Positions 43,609 to 53,320 of a stretch of DNA of 64,000 nt are shown here, one piece after another. The stretch covers positions 1 to 64,000 of the forward strand of contig NZ_QAGK01000010.1 in NCBI RefSeq assembly GCF_003057885.1, read 5' to 3'. Within the stretch, counting starts at the first letter, position 1. The number at the start of each line of letters is the position of its first letter. Position numbers and translations under genes: made by a program. The notes under the pieces were generated by a model that saw only the letters and a program-made list of their open reading frames with translations, was not told the DNA's origin and did not search any database. This DNA comes from Oceaniglobus ichthyenteri. GTDB taxonomy: Bacteria; Pseudomonadota; Alphaproteobacteria; Rhodobacterales; Rhodobacteraceae.

Positions 43609-43942
43609 AGGTTTTCCTTGTGCTGCTCGATTATTGTTTTCTTCTTTTGAGGTATATTCACGTCACGGTCCCACGGAATCAACAATTAACTGCGAATCAG
43701 GCCAGTATCGGCGTCACAATTCAGCCATAAAGTCCTTACCAATGACTAAATTGTCTCACTTTTAGCGAATTTCTGCCGCCTCTCGCCCTGTGGATAACCG
43801 GCCTCACCCCATGGTTGCGCTAAACCTGAAATTGGTTGCGCTAAACTGTTGCATGGTTTGATTTCAGGTGTTTTGACCAAATCACGCGGCGTCGCCAGGG
43901 CGCCGTGACCGCCCCAATCCGGGCATAGCAGGAGCGAAAAAG
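43609..43942. other. 334-nt divergent regulatory gap between chvI and pckA
   Basis: The longest gene-free stretch of the window. It is less GC-rich near chvI. It contains no reading frame I can support. Notable parts are a TTTAGCG block at 43761-43767 (the inverted core of the direct repeats below), the direct repeats at 43812-43846, an inverted ACCTGAAAT/ATTTCAGGT pair (43824-43832 with 43861-43869) and a TTGACC at 43873-43878 that could be a pckA -35 box. The pckA Shine-Dalgarno AGGAG lies near 43930. Confidence 0.6.
43812..43846 (+). promoter_or_regulatory. Two 14-nt direct repeats, 21-nt period, upstream of pckA
   Basis: TGGTTGCGCTAAAC occurs at 43812-43825 and again at 43833-43846, exactly 21 nt apart (two DNA turns). 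The first copy extends to a partial palindrome GGTTGCGCTAAACC. They lie about 97 nt upstream of the pckA ATG and about 27 nt upstream of a TTGACC. This arrangement resembles tandem operator sites of one regulator, such as a LacI- or OmpR-type protein. ChvI itself is one candidate. Confidence 0.65.
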
Positions 43943-45541
43943 ATGAGTACAGGACGGGTGAACCCAGCCAAAACACTTGAAACGCAAGGCATAAATGGAT
44001 TGGGCAACGTCTATTACAACTTGTCCGAGCCTGATCTGATTACCCAGGCCATTAAGCGCAACGAAGGTGAACTGGGCCGTGGCGGCGCATTTCTGGTGAC
44101 CACGGGCAAATTTACCGGCCGGTCCCCGAACGACAAACATGTGGTGCGCAGCCCCAGCACAGAAGACACCATCTGGTGGGACAATAACGCAGAAATGGCC
44201 CCCGATGCGTTTGACCGCCTGTATGACGACGTGCTGGAGCATATGAAGGGGCGCGATTATTTCGTTCAGGATCTGTTTGGCGGTGCCGATCCGGCCTATC
44301 AACTGGATGTGCGCGTCATTACCGAACTGGCCTGGCATTCGCTGTTCATTCGCACCCTGCTGCGCCGCCCCGAGCGTGATCAACTGGATGAATTTGCCCC
44401 CGATTTCACCGTCATCAACTGCCCCAGCTTCACCGCTGATCCCGAAAAACACGGCTGCCGGTCGGGCACGGTGATCGCGCTGAACTTTGATCGCAAGATC
44501 ATCATCATCGGTGGCACCGAGTATGCGGGTGAAAACAAGAAATCGGTCTTTACCCTGTTGAATTACCTGTTGCCTGAAAAAGGCATCATGCCGATGCATT
44601 GCAGCGCCAACCATGCGCCGGGCAATCCGGTGGATACGGCTGTTTTCTTTGGCCTGTCGGGCACCGGCAAAACCACCCTGTCGGCGGATCCGGCGCGCAT
44701 TCTGATCGGTGATGATGAACACGGCTGGTCCGACCGCGGCACGTTCAATTTCGAAGGCGGATGCTACGCCAAAACCATCAATCTGTCGCGCGAAGCCGAG
44801 CCCGAGATTTTCGCCACAACCGAAAAATTCGCAACCGTCATCGAAAACATGGTGTACGATCCCGAAACCAAAGAGCTTGATTTCAAAGACGACAGCCTGA
44901 CCGCCAACATGCGCTGTGCCTATCCGCTGCACTATATCTCTAACGCATCGGAAACCGCCTTGGGCGGGCACCCCAAGAACATCATCATGCTGACCTGCGA
45001 TGCCTTTGGCGTGTTGCCCCCGATTGCCCGCCTCACCCCGGCGCAGGCGATGTATCATTTTCTGTCTGGTTTCACCTCAAAAGTGGCCGGCACAGAGCGC
45101 GGTGTGACAGAACCCGAGCCCACATTCAGCACCTGTTTCGGCGCGCCGTTCATGCCGCGCCGCCCCGAAGTGTATGGCGAGTTGCTGAAAGGCAAGATCG
45201 CCAAACACGGCGCCACCTGTTGGTTGGTCAATACCGGTTGGACCGGCGGCGCCTATGGCACCGGGTCGCGGATGCCGATCAAGGCAACCCGCGCCTTGTT
45301 GACCGCCGCCCTGGATGGCAGCCTGGAAAAGGCCCCGTTCCGCAAAGACAAGAATTTCGGCTTTGAGGTTCCGACAAGTGTGGCCGGTGTGCCCGACATC
45401 CTGCTTGATCCGCGCCGCACCTGGGACAAGCCCGACAGCTATGACCGGCAAGCCGCCAAATTGGTCAAGATGTTCTCGGAAAACTTTGCCCAATATGCCG
45501 ATCACATCGATGACGACGTGCGCGCTGTCGCGATTGGCTAA
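43943..45541 (+). CDS. pckA: Phosphoenolpyruvate carboxykinase (ATP)
   Basis: Converts oxaloacetate to phosphoenolpyruvate, the entry to gluconeogenesis from C4 acids. 532 residues of the ATP-dependent type. The P-loop is [10 protein letters not shown] (residues 237-246). [22 protein letters not shown] and the [15 protein letters not shown] block are typical. Start ATG 43943 follows an AGGAG site. A conserved arrangement with chvI/hprK divergently upstream suggests carbon-source-dependent control. Confidence 0.96.
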   Translation: MSTGRVNPAKTLETQGINGLGNVYYNLSEPDLITQAIKRNEGELGRGGAFLVTTGKFTGRSPNDKHVVRSPSTEDTIWWDNNAEMAPDAFDRLYDDVLEHMKGRDYFVQDLFGGADPAYQLDVRVITELAWHSLFIRTLLRRPERDQLDEFAPDFTVINCPSFTADPEKHGCRSGTVIALNFDRKIIIIGGTEYAGENKKSVFTLLNYLLPEKGIMPMHCSANHAPGNPVDTAVFFGLSGTGKTTLSADPARILIGDDEHGWSDRGTFNFEGGCYAKTINLSREAEPEIFATTEKFATVIENMVYDPETKELDFKDDSLTANMRCAYPLHYISNASETALGGHPKNIIMLTCDAFGVLPPIARLTPAQAMYHFLSGFTSKVAGTERGVTEPEPTFSTCFGAPFMPRRPEVYGELLKGKIAKHGATCWLVNTGWTGGAYGTGSRMPIKATRALLTAALDGSLEKAPFRKDKNFGFEVPTSVAGVPDILLDPRRTWDKPDSYDRQAAKLVKMFSENFAQYADHIDDDVRAVAIG

Positions 45542-45548
45542 ATGAAAA

Positions 45549-45574
45549 TGGGGCGTGTCATTGGATGCGCCCCA
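45549..45574 (+). terminator. Probable terminator of pckA
   Basis: TGGGGCG/CGCCCCA stem (45549-45555 with 45568-45574), 12-nt loop, 7 nt after the pckA stop. The following stretch has scattered T residues (GTCATTTTCGTTC) but no tight T-run. Confidence 0.5.
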
Positions 45575-45683
45575 CCCTGCGTCATTTTCGTTCAAAATAC
45601 ATCTCTGAAAAGAAATCTTGTTGCGCAGTCGCCATCGCCGCGCTAGGTCATGCTGCAACCGCAGAATAAACCCGGAGTTCCCC

Positions 45684-47372
45684 ATGCCCGCTGATGGACA
45701 AGACCTGAGCAGAGCCACCGCCACCCCGATCCTGACCGATCTTCTGGGCCTTACCGGCCAGGCCACAGGCGCGGTCGATACCCTGATCAGTCGCGCAACC
45801 GACACATTGCGCGCCATGGTCACCGTTGCGGGCCGGGTGTCGAACGCCAAGATCGAAGAGCATCAGGTCGCGGCGCATGGTCTGGCCTGGCTTGCCACCT
45901 ATGGTGAGGCGTTGCGCCAGATGCAGGGTTGGGCCGAACGGTTGCAGGCCGAAGGCAAGTTTGGCGAAGTCGAACAATTGCTGCATCAAATCGCCTTTGG
46001 TGAATACCTGTGGCAGCTTTACGGCGGCCTGCCCATGTCACAGGGCGAAATCCTGCGCCCTCAGGATGTGGGCCTGTCACAGGACGATCAGCGCGCGCTG
46101 ATGATCCCGGCGGTGATGACCCTGACCCAACACGGCAACACCCAAGCCGCCCGCACCCGGTTGGTTGACCTGATGCAGGAGCGCAGCGCCGAGATCACCG
46201 TTGGGGCAACCGGCCTGGATGACGAATTGGAGATGATCCGCGAACAATTCCGCCGCTTTTCGGTGGATAAGGTTGAACCCCACGCCCACGGCTGGCACCT
46301 GAACGATGAATTGATCCCAATGGAGATCATCACCGAAATGGCCGAAATGGGGGTTTTTGGCTTGACCATCCCCGAAGAATACGGCGGGTTCGGCCTGTCC
46401 AAGGCCAGCATGTGTGTGGTCAGCGAGGAATTGTCGCGCGGGTATATCGGCGTCGGGTCTTTGGGCACGCGCAGCGAAATCGCCGCAGAACTGATCCTGT
46501 GTGGCGGCACCGACGCGCAAAAGGAAAAATGGCTGCCCGGTCTGGCCAGTGCCGAAATCCTGCCCACGGCGGTGTTTACCGAACCCAACACCGGATCGGA
46601 TTTGGGCGCATTGCGCACCCGCGCCGTGAAAGATGGCGACGATTGGAAAGTGACCGGCAACAAGACCTGGATCACCCATGCCGCGCGCACCAATGTGATG
46701 ACCCTGCTGGCCCGCACCGACCCCGACACGACCGATTACAAAGGTCTGTCGATGTTTCTGGCCGAAAAAACCCCCGGCACCGATGACGCCCCCTTTCCCA
46801 CCCCCGGCATGACCGGCGGCGAGATTGAGGTGTTGGGATACCGCGGGATGAAGGAATATGAACTGGCCTTTGATGGCTTTGCCGTTTCGGGTGAAAACCT
46901 GTTGGGTGGCGAAACCGGCAAGGGATTCAAACAGTTGATGGAAACCTTTGAATCCGCCCGCATCCAAACCGCCGCGCGCGCCATTGGTGTGGCCCAATCG
47001 GCGCTGGATGTGTCGATGAAATACGCGCAAGACCGCAAACAGTTCGGCAAATCCCTGATCGAATTTCCCCGTGTGTCGGGGAAATTGGCGATGATGGCGG
47101 TTGAAATCATGATCGCCCGGCAGCTGACCTATTTCAGCGCCCACCAAAAAGACGAAGGCAAACGCTGTGATCTTGAGGCGGGCATGGCCAAACTTCTCGG
47201 CGCGCGCATCGCTTGGGCCTGTGCCGATAACGGGCTGCAGGTGCATGGCGGCAATGGATTTGCCTTGGAATACAGCATTTCGCGGATTCTGTGTGACGCG
47301 CGGATCCTGAACATTTTTGAAGGCGCCGCAGAAATTCAGGCCCAGGTGATCGCGCGCCGTTTGCTGGGCTAA
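45684..47372 (+). CDS. mcd: (2S)-methylsuccinyl-CoA dehydrogenase (acyl-CoA dehydrogenase with N-terminal extension)
   Basis: Oxidises methylsuccinyl-CoA to mesaconyl-CoA in the ethylmalonyl-CoA pathway and passes electrons to ETF. 562 residues from ATG 45684 (MPADGQDLSRATATPILTD). That is about 150 longer than ordinary acyl-CoA dehydrogenases, and the extra N-terminal region with LRQMQGWAERLQ, LHQIAFGEYLWQLYGG matches Mcd as I recall it. FAD/catalytic blocks TEPNTGSDLG, TWITHAAR, ARIQTAARAIGVAQ and QVHGGNGFALEY follow. The pathway assignment is more specific than a generic acyl-CoA dehydrogenase and should be confirmed by a phylogeny. Confidence 0.85.
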   Translation: MPADGQDLSRATATPILTDLLGLTGQATGAVDTLISRATDTLRAMVTVAGRVSNAKIEEHQVAAHGLAWLATYGEALRQMQGWAERLQAEGKFGEVEQLLHQIAFGEYLWQLYGGLPMSQGEILRPQDVGLSQDDQRALMIPAVMTLTQHGNTQAARTRLVDLMQERSAEITVGATGLDDELEMIREQFRRFSVDKVEPHAHGWHLNDELIPMEIITEMAEMGVFGLTIPEEYGGFGLSKASMCVVSEELSRGYIGVGSLGTRSEIAAELILCGGTDAQKEKWLPGLASAEILPTAVFTEPNTGSDLGALRTRAVKDGDDWKVTGNKTWITHAARTNVMTLLARTDPDTTDYKGLSMFLAEKTPGTDDAPFPTPGMTGGEIEVLGYRGMKEYELAFDGFAVSGENLLGGETGKGFKQLMETFESARIQTAARAIGVAQSALDVSMKYAQDRKQFGKSLIEFPRVSGKLAMMAVEIMIARQLTYFSAHQKDEGKRCDLEAGMAKLLGARIAWACADNGLQVHGGNGFALEYSISRILCDARILNIFEGAAEIQAQVIARRLLG

Positions 47373-47421
47373 GGAATTTCCAAAACAACCCCAAGCGCGG
47401 TCTTGTCATTCAAGGCCGCGC

Positions 47422-47820
47422 TTGGCATGTCGGGGTATTAAAAAACTTTTGATCTTGATGGCGCTTGCCGGATGTGCGGGCGATGAAACGGTGTCGGGGT
47501 TCGTTGACCCCACCACGGAATTTGCCCTGGAATCCATCTCAGGCAGCCCCTTTGCCGCCCGCGCAACCATAACCTTTCCCGGCGCGGGCAAGGTGTTGGG
47601 CGAAGCGCCCTGCAACCGCTGGTCAGCCGCGCAAACCGCAACGCACCCGGCGGTAAACATCGAAAATATCCTGTCCACAAAACGGTTTTGCCCTGATCAA
47701 GCGTTGGAAGATCAATATTTCGACGCCCTGCGCGCCATGAGCCGGGTTGAGGCGACAGGCAATGTCGTGATCCTCAGCGATGGGTCAAACCGCGAAATGG
47801 TGTTTCGCGCTCAGAAATGA
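47422..47820 (+). CDS. META-domain (HslJ-like) lipoprotein
   Basis: 132 residues with a short lipoprotein signal ([12 protein letters not shown]; lipidated Cys near residue 18) and a META-type domain: [29 protein letters not shown] and [19 protein letters not shown]. These domains occur in HslJ-like envelope proteins of unclear function. Start appears to be TTG at 47422, the only candidate in this frame that keeps a signal peptide; the Shine-Dalgarno is weak. It lies 49 nt after mcd, and its end overlaps recO convergently by 10 nt. Confidence 0.75.
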   Translation: MACRGIKKLLILMALAGCAGDETVSGFVDPTTEFALESISGSPFAARATITFPGAGKVLGEAPCNRWSAAQTATHPAVNIENILSTKRFCPDQALEDQYFDALRAMSRVEATGNVVILSDGSNREMVFRAQK

Positions 47821-48536
47821 CGGGCAAACAGATCAATCAACCGCTGCCGCGCCGCCGGTAACGGGCGATTGCCCAAGGACGGCGCCAAGTGGTGGTGCAA
47901 AAAATGCCCGGTGGTGCGCAGCCCCTGTTGCAACTCATCCGCCGATGCCGTGCCCTGGCCCAACATGCACAGGGGCAATGGCAACAACCGATCGGCCCAT
48001 TCGCCCGCCCCCTGACGGCTGACCGCGCGGCCGGTACGTGGCGACACATAGGCCAGATCGTCATACCCCCCCGTCACCGCGCAAGACGTCAGATCCAGCG
48101 CAAAACCGGTTTGTTCAAGCAGCGCCTGTTCCCAGCGCAAATACTCCAGCGGCCAATCATCGTTATCGCCCAGCGCATCAAGCAAGGCGATGGAATGGGC
48201 GTAAAGCTGTGGCACCGGCTCGCGTTCAGGCAGGCAAAACGCCAACAGGCCGGTGATTGCATTCAGCCCCGCCAAAGGCAGACGATCAGCCATAAGCGCC
48301 GCACGGCTGGCCAATGGTTCCACAGTGAACGCGCCCAGATGATCTTCAAGCCGGGCGCGCCAGGTCAGGTCAAGCTGCGCACCGGGTTGCAGGATCGGCG
48401 CCATCTTCCGCCCTGCCCCGCCGCGCACCACACCGGCATGGCGGCCATGGGCGGGCGTGAACACATTGATAATTGCAGAGGTTTCGCCGTGGCGCAGCAC
48501 GCTCAGCAGCACCCCCTGATCGCGCCAATCAATCAT
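47811..48536 (-). CDS. recO: DNA repair protein RecO
   Basis: RecFOR-pathway protein that helps load RecA onto SSB-coated single strands. 241 residues with an N-terminal OB-fold ([27 protein letters not shown]) and the [18 protein letters not shown] segment typical of RecO. The C-terminal helical domain lacks an obvious four-Cys zinc cluster. Its start overlaps the DUF1491 stop by 4 nt. Last gene of the rpoZ-recO unit. Confidence 0.93.
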   Translation of the reverse strand: MIDWRDQGVLLSVLRHGETSAIINVFTPAHGRHAGVVRGGAGRKMAPILQPGAQLDLTWRARLEDHLGAFTVEPLASRAALMADRLPLAGLNAITGLLAFCLPEREPVPQLYAHSIALLDALGDNDDWPLEYLRWEQALLEQTGFALDLTSCAVTGGYDDLAYVSPRTGRAVSRQGAGEWADRLLPLPLCMLGQGTASADELQQGLRTTGHFLHHHLAPSLGNRPLPAARQRLIDLFARHF

Positions 48537-48862
48537 TCGGAAAAGCCGGGTTCATCCAACAAATGCCGCCCGGCGCGGTCCTCAACCTCGATCACCCAAA
48601 GATCGCCGTCAAAGCTGCGCTGTTTGGCGATACTGGCGTCCACGTCGCGTTCATCTCCTTGGGCCAACACCACCCAACTGCGCGTGTCGGTCATAAAATC
48701 GAACTGGCGCTGAAACGCCTGGGCCTGACCATCCAACGTGTTCAGCTTTACCAAAACCGCGCCCGCCGTGTCATCGCCATGGGCCACCACAAAGGCCGGA
48801 ATATCAGCCAGCCGCAGCCGCGCCAGATATGCATCCACCCAAAACCGCGCCGTCAGCCGCAT
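48533..48862 (-). CDS. DUF1491 family protein
   Basis: 109-residue soluble protein, with the N-terminal [22 protein letters not shown] and [13 protein letters not shown] blocks recognisable as DUF1491. The function is unknown. Its position between era and recO is conserved in alphaproteobacteria. Overlaps recO by 4 nt. The gap to era is 52 nt. Confidence 0.9.
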   Translation of the reverse strand: MRLTARFWVDAYLARLRLADIPAFVVAHGDDTAGAVLVKLNTLDGQAQAFQRQFDFMTDTRSWVVLAQGDERDVDASIAKQRSFDGDLWVIEVEDRAGRHLLDEPGFSE

Positions 48863-48914
48863 GTTGCCCTTTCCTGCCGCTCAATGCCCTACAGAACACC
48901 CCGGCGGACTGGCA

Positions 48915-49823
48915 TCAATCGCCATCTTTGAAATCAAGCCCGATTTCGGAATACCGCGCCGCCTCATCCAACCAACCGGGCCGAACCTTGACCTGTAAGA
49001 ACAGATGCACCTTGCGGCCCAGAAATGCCTCCAGCTCGGCCCGTGCCGCCTGTGACACAGCTTTGATCGTTTCGCCCTTCTTGCCCAGAATGATGCCCTT
49101 GTGCCCATCGCGCTGAACATAAATCAACTGTTCGATCCGGGCCGATCCGTCTTTCTTTTCTTCCCAGCTTTCGGTCTCGACCGTCAGCTCATAGGGCAAT
49201 TCCTGATGCAACCGCAGGGTCAGCTTTTCGCGGGTCATCTCGGCGGCGATCATCCGCATCGGCAGATCGGCAATCTGATCTTCCGGGTACAACCACGGGC
49301 CAACAGGCAATTCCCCCGCCAACCACTTGCGCAAATCCTCAACGCCAAACCCCTTTTCCGCCGAAATCATGAAGGTTTCGGCAAACGGAAAGGCATCGTT
49401 CATTTTCTGGGTCAGCGCCAACAGAACCGGTGCCTCGACACGGTCGATCTTGTTGATCGCCAGAACCACCTTGCGCCCGGCGGTATGTTCGCCCAGGTTT
49501 TCCAAAATCGCCTGAACGCCTTCGGTCAGACCCCGGTGCGCCTCGATCATCAGAACCACGATATCGGCATCCCCGGCCCCGCCCCAGGCGGCCTTGACCA
49601 TGGCGCGGTCCAACCGGCGGCGCGGGCGAAACAGGCCCGGCGTGTCCACAAACACAATCTGCGCCGCGCCCTCCATGGCCACACCGCGAATCCGCGCACG
49701 GGTGGTTTGCACCTTATGGGTGACGATTGAAATTTTCGCCCCCACCATACGGTTCAACAGCGTGGATTTGCCTGCGTTCGGTTCGCCAATCAGGGCCACA
49801 AACCCTGCGCGTGTGTCGGTCAT
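48915..49823 (-). CDS. era: GTPase Era
   Basis: Ribosome-associated GTPase required for 16S rRNA 3'-end maturation and 30S assembly. 302 residues: G1 is [12 protein letters not shown], then HKVQTTR, DTPGL (G3) and NKID (G4). A C-terminal KH domain with [18 protein letters not shown] contacts 16S rRNA. The gene overlaps the rnc stop by 4 nt (49820-49823), so rnc-era are coupled as in most Proteobacteria. Confidence 0.96.
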   Translation of the reverse strand: MTDTRAGFVALIGEPNAGKSTLLNRMVGAKISIVTHKVQTTRARIRGVAMEGAAQIVFVDTPGLFRPRRRLDRAMVKAAWGGAGDADIVVLMIEAHRGLTEGVQAILENLGEHTAGRKVVLAINKIDRVEAPVLLALTQKMNDAFPFAETFMISAEKGFGVEDLRKWLAGELPVGPWLYPEDQIADLPMRMIAAEMTREKLTLRLHQELPYELTVETESWEEKKDGSARIEQLIYVQRDGHKGIILGKKGETIKAVSQAARAELEAFLGRKVHLFLQVKVRPGWLDEAARYSEIGLDFKDGD

Positions 49824-50503
49824 ATCTGTTCCATCCGGGAAAGAAGCGCACTGGCCGCGGCCTGTTCGGCGGCGCGTTTGCTGGTGGCTTGGGCAATTTC
49901 GGCCTCGCCCGTGGCCAGGCGCGCCTCAATGGTGAAAACCGGCGCGTGATCGGGGCCATCGCGGCGCAGTTCGATGTATTTGGGCGGGGATAATTTGCGC
50001 GCTTGCGCCCATTCTTGCAGGCTGGTTTTTGGGTCGCGCGCGTCGGTCTCGACCGTGTCGATCCGGGTGGCCCACAGGCGCAAGATCACATCCTGCGCCG
50101 CGTCAAACCCACCGTCCAGATAGACTGCGGCAATCACCGCCTCCATCGCATCGCCCAACAAAGCTTCTTTGCGCCGCCCACCCGAAATCATTTCGGACCG
50201 GCCCAGTTTCAGCACCGCCCCGATATCGATCTCACGCGCCACAGCGGCGCAGGCTTCCTTGCGCACCAGGGCATTGAAACGTGGTGCCAATTGTCCCTCG
50301 GCGGCGGCCGGGTCGGCGCGCAACAATGCCTCGGCCATGACCAGGCCCAGAACCCGGTCACCTAAAAACTCCAACCGCTGATTGTCGGGCCGCGTGGCCG
50401 ATGAAATCGATGCATGGGTCACCGCATGCAACAAATGTTCAGGCGTCTGAAACCTGTACCCCAACCGCGCGCAAAACGCTGTAATATCCGCTGAAAGCTT
50501 CAC
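49820..50503 (-). CDS. rnc: Ribonuclease III
   Basis: Double-strand RNA endonuclease that processes rRNA and other transcripts. 227 residues. The catalytic signature is [15 protein letters not shown], with a second acidic cluster [19 protein letters not shown]-terminal dsRNA-binding domain is present ([19 protein letters not shown] and [15 protein letters not shown]). Overlaps lepB upstream and era downstream by 4 nt each. Confidence 0.96.
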   Translation of the reverse strand: MKLSADITAFCARLGYRFQTPEHLLHAVTHASISSATRPDNQRLEFLGDRVLGLVMAEALLRADPAAAEGQLAPRFNALVRKEACAAVAREIDIGAVLKLGRSEMISGGRRKEALLGDAMEAVIAAVYLDGGFDAAQDVILRLWATRIDTVETDARDPKTSLQEWAQARKLSPPKYIELRRDGPDHAPVFTIEARLATGEAEIAQATSKRAAEQAAASALLSRMEQI

Positions 50504-51276
50504 TCAATCGCCTTGAAAAACCGATCACTGCGCCAGGTCCAAAAGAATAACATGGATTTGCCTGCCGACGAAAACATAACCCGATCCGCCCGGCCGATCA
50601 AATTGGCATAGGGCACAAACCCCACGCCCATGGCATTCTGGCTGACCCGGCTATCGGTCGAGTTGTCGCGATTGTCGCCCATGAAGAAATACTCGCCCGC
50701 CGGAACCGTATAAACCGGGGTATTGTCCAGCCGCGATTCGCGGATGTTCAAAATCGAATGGGTCGGACCATCGGGCAGGGTCTCTTTGAATTTACTCTTG
50801 ATACAGTCCGCGCCAATCCCCACCCCGGCATTTTCACACTGGGGCAAATTGCCAACCGGGCCTTGCTGCTCGAACGTCTCGACAAACGTGCCGTCCGGCT
50901 CTTGCACCGCCTCGCGGCCATTCACAAACAACACACCGTCCGTAACCTGCACAGTATCACCGGGCATCCCGATCAACCGCTTGATGAAATCGCTGCCCGT
51001 CACCGGATGGCGAAATACCACCACATCACCGCGCTCGGGCTCTGATCCGAAAATACGCCCCGAAATCGGGCAAATCGCAAACGGGCAGGAATAGCGCGAA
51101 TAGCCATAGGCCATTTTATTCACGAACAAAAAATCACCCACCAAAAGGGTGTCTTTCATACTGCCCGACGGAATCCAGAAGGGTTGAAAAAACAACGTGC
51201 GGAACAATCCCGCAATCAACAGGGCATAAACCACCGTCTTGACGGTTTCCATGATGCCATCTTTTGCGTCTGCCAT
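50500..51276 (-). CDS. lepB: Signal peptidase I
   Basis: Cleaves signal peptides at the outer face of the inner membrane. 258 residues from the ATG at 51276 ([20 protein letters not shown]). One N-terminal transmembrane helix (about 9-29) is followed by the catalytic Ser in [14 protein letters not shown] and the Lys in [26 protein letters not shown] is box E. An in-frame ATG at 51366 is possible because it follows an AGGAAACAG sequence in the neighbouring repeat, but it would add 30 Gly/Ala-rich residues. Confidence 0.93.
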   Translation of the reverse strand: MADAKDGIMETVKTVVYALLIAGLFRTLFFQPFWIPSGSMKDTLLVGDFLFVNKMAYGYSRYSCPFAICPISGRIFGSEPERGDVVVFRHPVTGSDFIKRLIGMPGDTVQVTDGVLFVNGREAVQEPDGTFVETFEQQGPVGNLPQCENAGVGIGADCIKSKFKETLPDGPTHSILNIRESRLDNTPVYTVPAGEYFFMGDNRDNSTDSRVSQNAMGVGFVPYANLIGRADRVMFSSAGKSMLFFWTWRSDRFFKAIE

Positions 51277-51377
51277 TGCCTGTCCGCCTGTATTTGCCTG
51301 CCCGCGCTTCATGGGCGTCCGGGCCTGAGGTGTCAAGATTGCAATCCCAACGCCCGGCGCCCTCATTTCTGTTTCCT

Positions 51378-51413
51378 AAATATCCCGGGGGGTGCGGGGG
51401 GCTGGCCCCCCGC
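51378..51413 (-). repeat. 36-nt GC-rich hairpin/GGGATATTT element, copy 2
   Basis: Identical (36 of 36) to 34992-35027 but in inverse orientation. Between acpS and lepB, same orientation as those genes. The tail AGGAAACAGAAATG resembles a Shine-Dalgarno plus start codon. The 163-nt acpS-lepB gap is otherwise unusual in this compact operon. Confidence 0.8.
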
Positions 51414-51439
51414 TGCGCTAACAATATGATCGCAAAGCG

Positions 51440-51838
51440 TTATTCAGGCACCGCCTCGATCACCACAAAGGCCTGTGCCCAAGGGTGGTCATCGGTCAGG
51501 GTCACATGGATCACGGCCTTGTGGCCCGGCGGGGTCATTGCGGCCAGGCGTTCTGCGGCCCAACCGGTCACCGCCATCACCGGTTGTCCCGTGGCCAGGT
51601 TCGACACCGCCATGTCTTTCCATGCGATTCCCATGCGCAATCCTGTGCCCAGCGCCTTTGAACAGGCCTCTTTCGCCGCCCAGCGTTTGGCATAGGTGGC
51701 GGGTTCGTGGGGGCGGCGCTTTGCCTTGCGCTGTTCGGTTTCTGTAAAGACCCGATTGCGAAACCGGTCGCCGTGGCGCTCCAGAACGCCGGCGATCCGG
51801 TCAATATTGGCCAGGTCAGTGCCGATCCCCAGGATCAT
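51440..51838 (-). CDS. acpS: Holo-[acyl-carrier-protein] synthase
   Basis: Attaches phosphopantetheine to apo-ACP. 132 residues. The N-terminal [15 protein letters not shown] holds the Mg-binding Asp8, and the conserved [14 protein letters not shown] carries the Glu. A C-terminal [20 protein letters not shown] finishes the fold. Starts 31 nt after pdxJ, in the same unit. Confidence 0.95.
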   Translation of the reverse strand: MILGIGTDLANIDRIAGVLERHGDRFRNRVFTETEQRKAKRRPHEPATYAKRWAAKEACSKALGTGLRMGIAWKDMAVSNLATGQPVMAVTGWAAERLAAMTPPGHKAVIHVTLTDDHPWAQAFVVIEAVPE

Positions 51839-51869
51839 TCAAGACACCCGTCGCGCCACACCCCATCGA

Positions 51870-52622
51870 TCACCGGCGCGCGGTGTCCATGACGCTGCGC
51901 ATCTGCGCGATGGCGGCAGGCAGGCCGGTGAATATCGCCTCGCCCATCAGGAAATGACCGATGTTCAATTCGCGCACCTCGGGAAAGGCGGCAATCGGCG
52001 GAACACTGTCAAAGGTCAATCCGTGCCCGGCATGCACCTCAAGACCCAAACCATGCGCATGGGTCGACATGGCGCGCAAACGTTCAAGTTCGGCGTCGCG
52101 TTCGCCGATCTGACCCGCCTCGTGAAAATCGCAATAGGCCCCGGTGTGCAATTCCACCACCTCGGCCCCCACCTCTGCGGCGGCGTCGATCTGGGCTGCG
52201 TCGGCGGCCACAAACAGCGACACACGGCATCCCGCATCGCGCAGGGGCGCGATGAACGCGGTCAGGCGTTTGGCGTCTTTCACCACCTCAAGCCCGCCTT
52301 CGGTTGTCCGTTCTTCCCGCTTTTCCGGCACGATGCATACGGCATGGGGTGCATGGCGCAGGGCGATGGCGTGCATTTCCTCGGTCGCGGCCATTTCGAA
52401 ATTCAATGGAATGCTCAGCGCCGCCATCAACCGTTCAATGTCGGCATCGCGAATGTGGCGGCGGTCTTCGCGCAGATGGGCGGTGATGCCATCGGCCCCG
52501 GCACTTTGCGCCAACAGCGCCGCGCGCACGGGATCAGGCGTGACACCGCCCCGGGCGTTGCGCACGGTGGCCACATGATCAATATTCACGCCCAGCCGCA
52601 GACGATTTTCCGATTTTGACAT
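51870..52622 (-). CDS. pdxJ: Pyridoxine 5'-phosphate synthase
   Basis: Condenses 1-deoxyxylulose 5-phosphate with 3-amino-2-oxopropyl phosphate to make pyridoxine phosphate (DXP-dependent B6 route). 250 residues, TIM barrel. RLGVNIDHVATVRNARGG, DGITAHLREDRRHI, LNFEMAATEEM and GLEVHAGHGLTF are the family blocks. 14 nt after the DUF2062 gene. Confidence 0.96.
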   Translation of the reverse strand: MSKSENRLRLGVNIDHVATVRNARGGVTPDPVRAALLAQSAGADGITAHLREDRRHIRDADIERLMAALSIPLNFEMAATEEMHAIALRHAPHAVCIVPEKREERTTEGGLEVVKDAKRLTAFIAPLRDAGCRVSLFVAADAAQIDAAAEVGAEVVELHTGAYCDFHEAGQIGERDAELERLRAMSTHAHGLGLEVHAGHGLTFDSVPPIAAFPEVRELNIGHFLMGEAIFTGLPAAIAQMRSVMDTARR

Positions 52623-52636
52623 CTCAAGTCCCCCTG

Positions 52637-53299
52637 TCAGCCAACGCTTGGCTCTTCAACCTTCAGTTTTGCCGCCTCAATCGCGGCGCGCCGTTTTTCG
52701 AAATTTCGTTTCAACCGCTTGATCCGTGACTTTTGATAGGCCGTGATCAGGGGCCGTGACGCAAAATAGGCCGCCAACCCGGCGATGACACCCGGAATAA
52801 TCCCGCCCACCAGATAGGGCAGAAACACGTGGTCGAAAAACTGGCTCAGGCGGTGCCATTGCACCGGGTCCGCGGTGAAGATCGCCTTGAGATTGCTCCA
52901 GATTTCCAACGAAGCATAGGAAAACGCCGCCACAACCGATGGATGTGACAATTCGGCGCTGGCTTCGCCCAACATCCAACTGCCCAATCGCACCGATGCT
53001 GTCGCGATCAGCGGAAATGTCAAAGGGTTGCCCGCAAAGGTGCCCAACACGGCGGCCAGGATATTGCCCCGCATCATCCACGCAATGGCGGCGGCAGTGA
53101 CAAAGTGAAAACCGAACAGCGGCGTGAAGCTGACAAAAACACCTGCGGCAATGCCGCGGCTGATCTTGTGCGCCGGATCGGGCAAACGGCGCAACCGGTG
53201 AACAACGTATTGCCCAGCCCGCAACCATCCGCCCCGCGGATAGAAGAACTCTCCAATTGCTTGAAGATACGAACGAGGGGTGCGTCGCTTGAACACCAC
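52637..53299 (-). CDS. DUF2062 membrane protein
   Basis: 220 residues with three or four hydrophobic segments and the DUF2062 block ISRGIAAGVFVSFTPLFGFH, GTFAGNPLTFPLI. The function is unknown. The gene lies between rel and pdxJ in many alphaproteobacteria. The basic C-terminal helix (KSRIKRLKRNFEKRRAAIEAAKLK) looks like a cytoplasmic tail. 21 nt after the rel stop. Confidence 0.9.
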   Translation of the reverse strand: MVFKRRTPRSYLQAIGEFFYPRGGWLRAGQYVVHRLRRLPDPAHKISRGIAAGVFVSFTPLFGFHFVTAAAIAWMMRGNILAAVLGTFAGNPLTFPLIATASVRLGSWMLGEASAELSHPSVVAAFSYASLEIWSNLKAIFTADPVQWHRLSQFFDHVFLPYLVGGIIPGVIAGLAAYFASRPLITAYQKSRIKRLKRNFEKRRAAIEAAKLKVEEPSVG

Positions 53300-53320
53300 G
53301 GCTTTGATTTTCCTCTGGCC

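Noticed and set aside
46077-47246. 389-residue minus-strand frame opposite mcd
   Set aside because: Antisense to a highly conserved acyl-CoA dehydrogenase; no domain signature.
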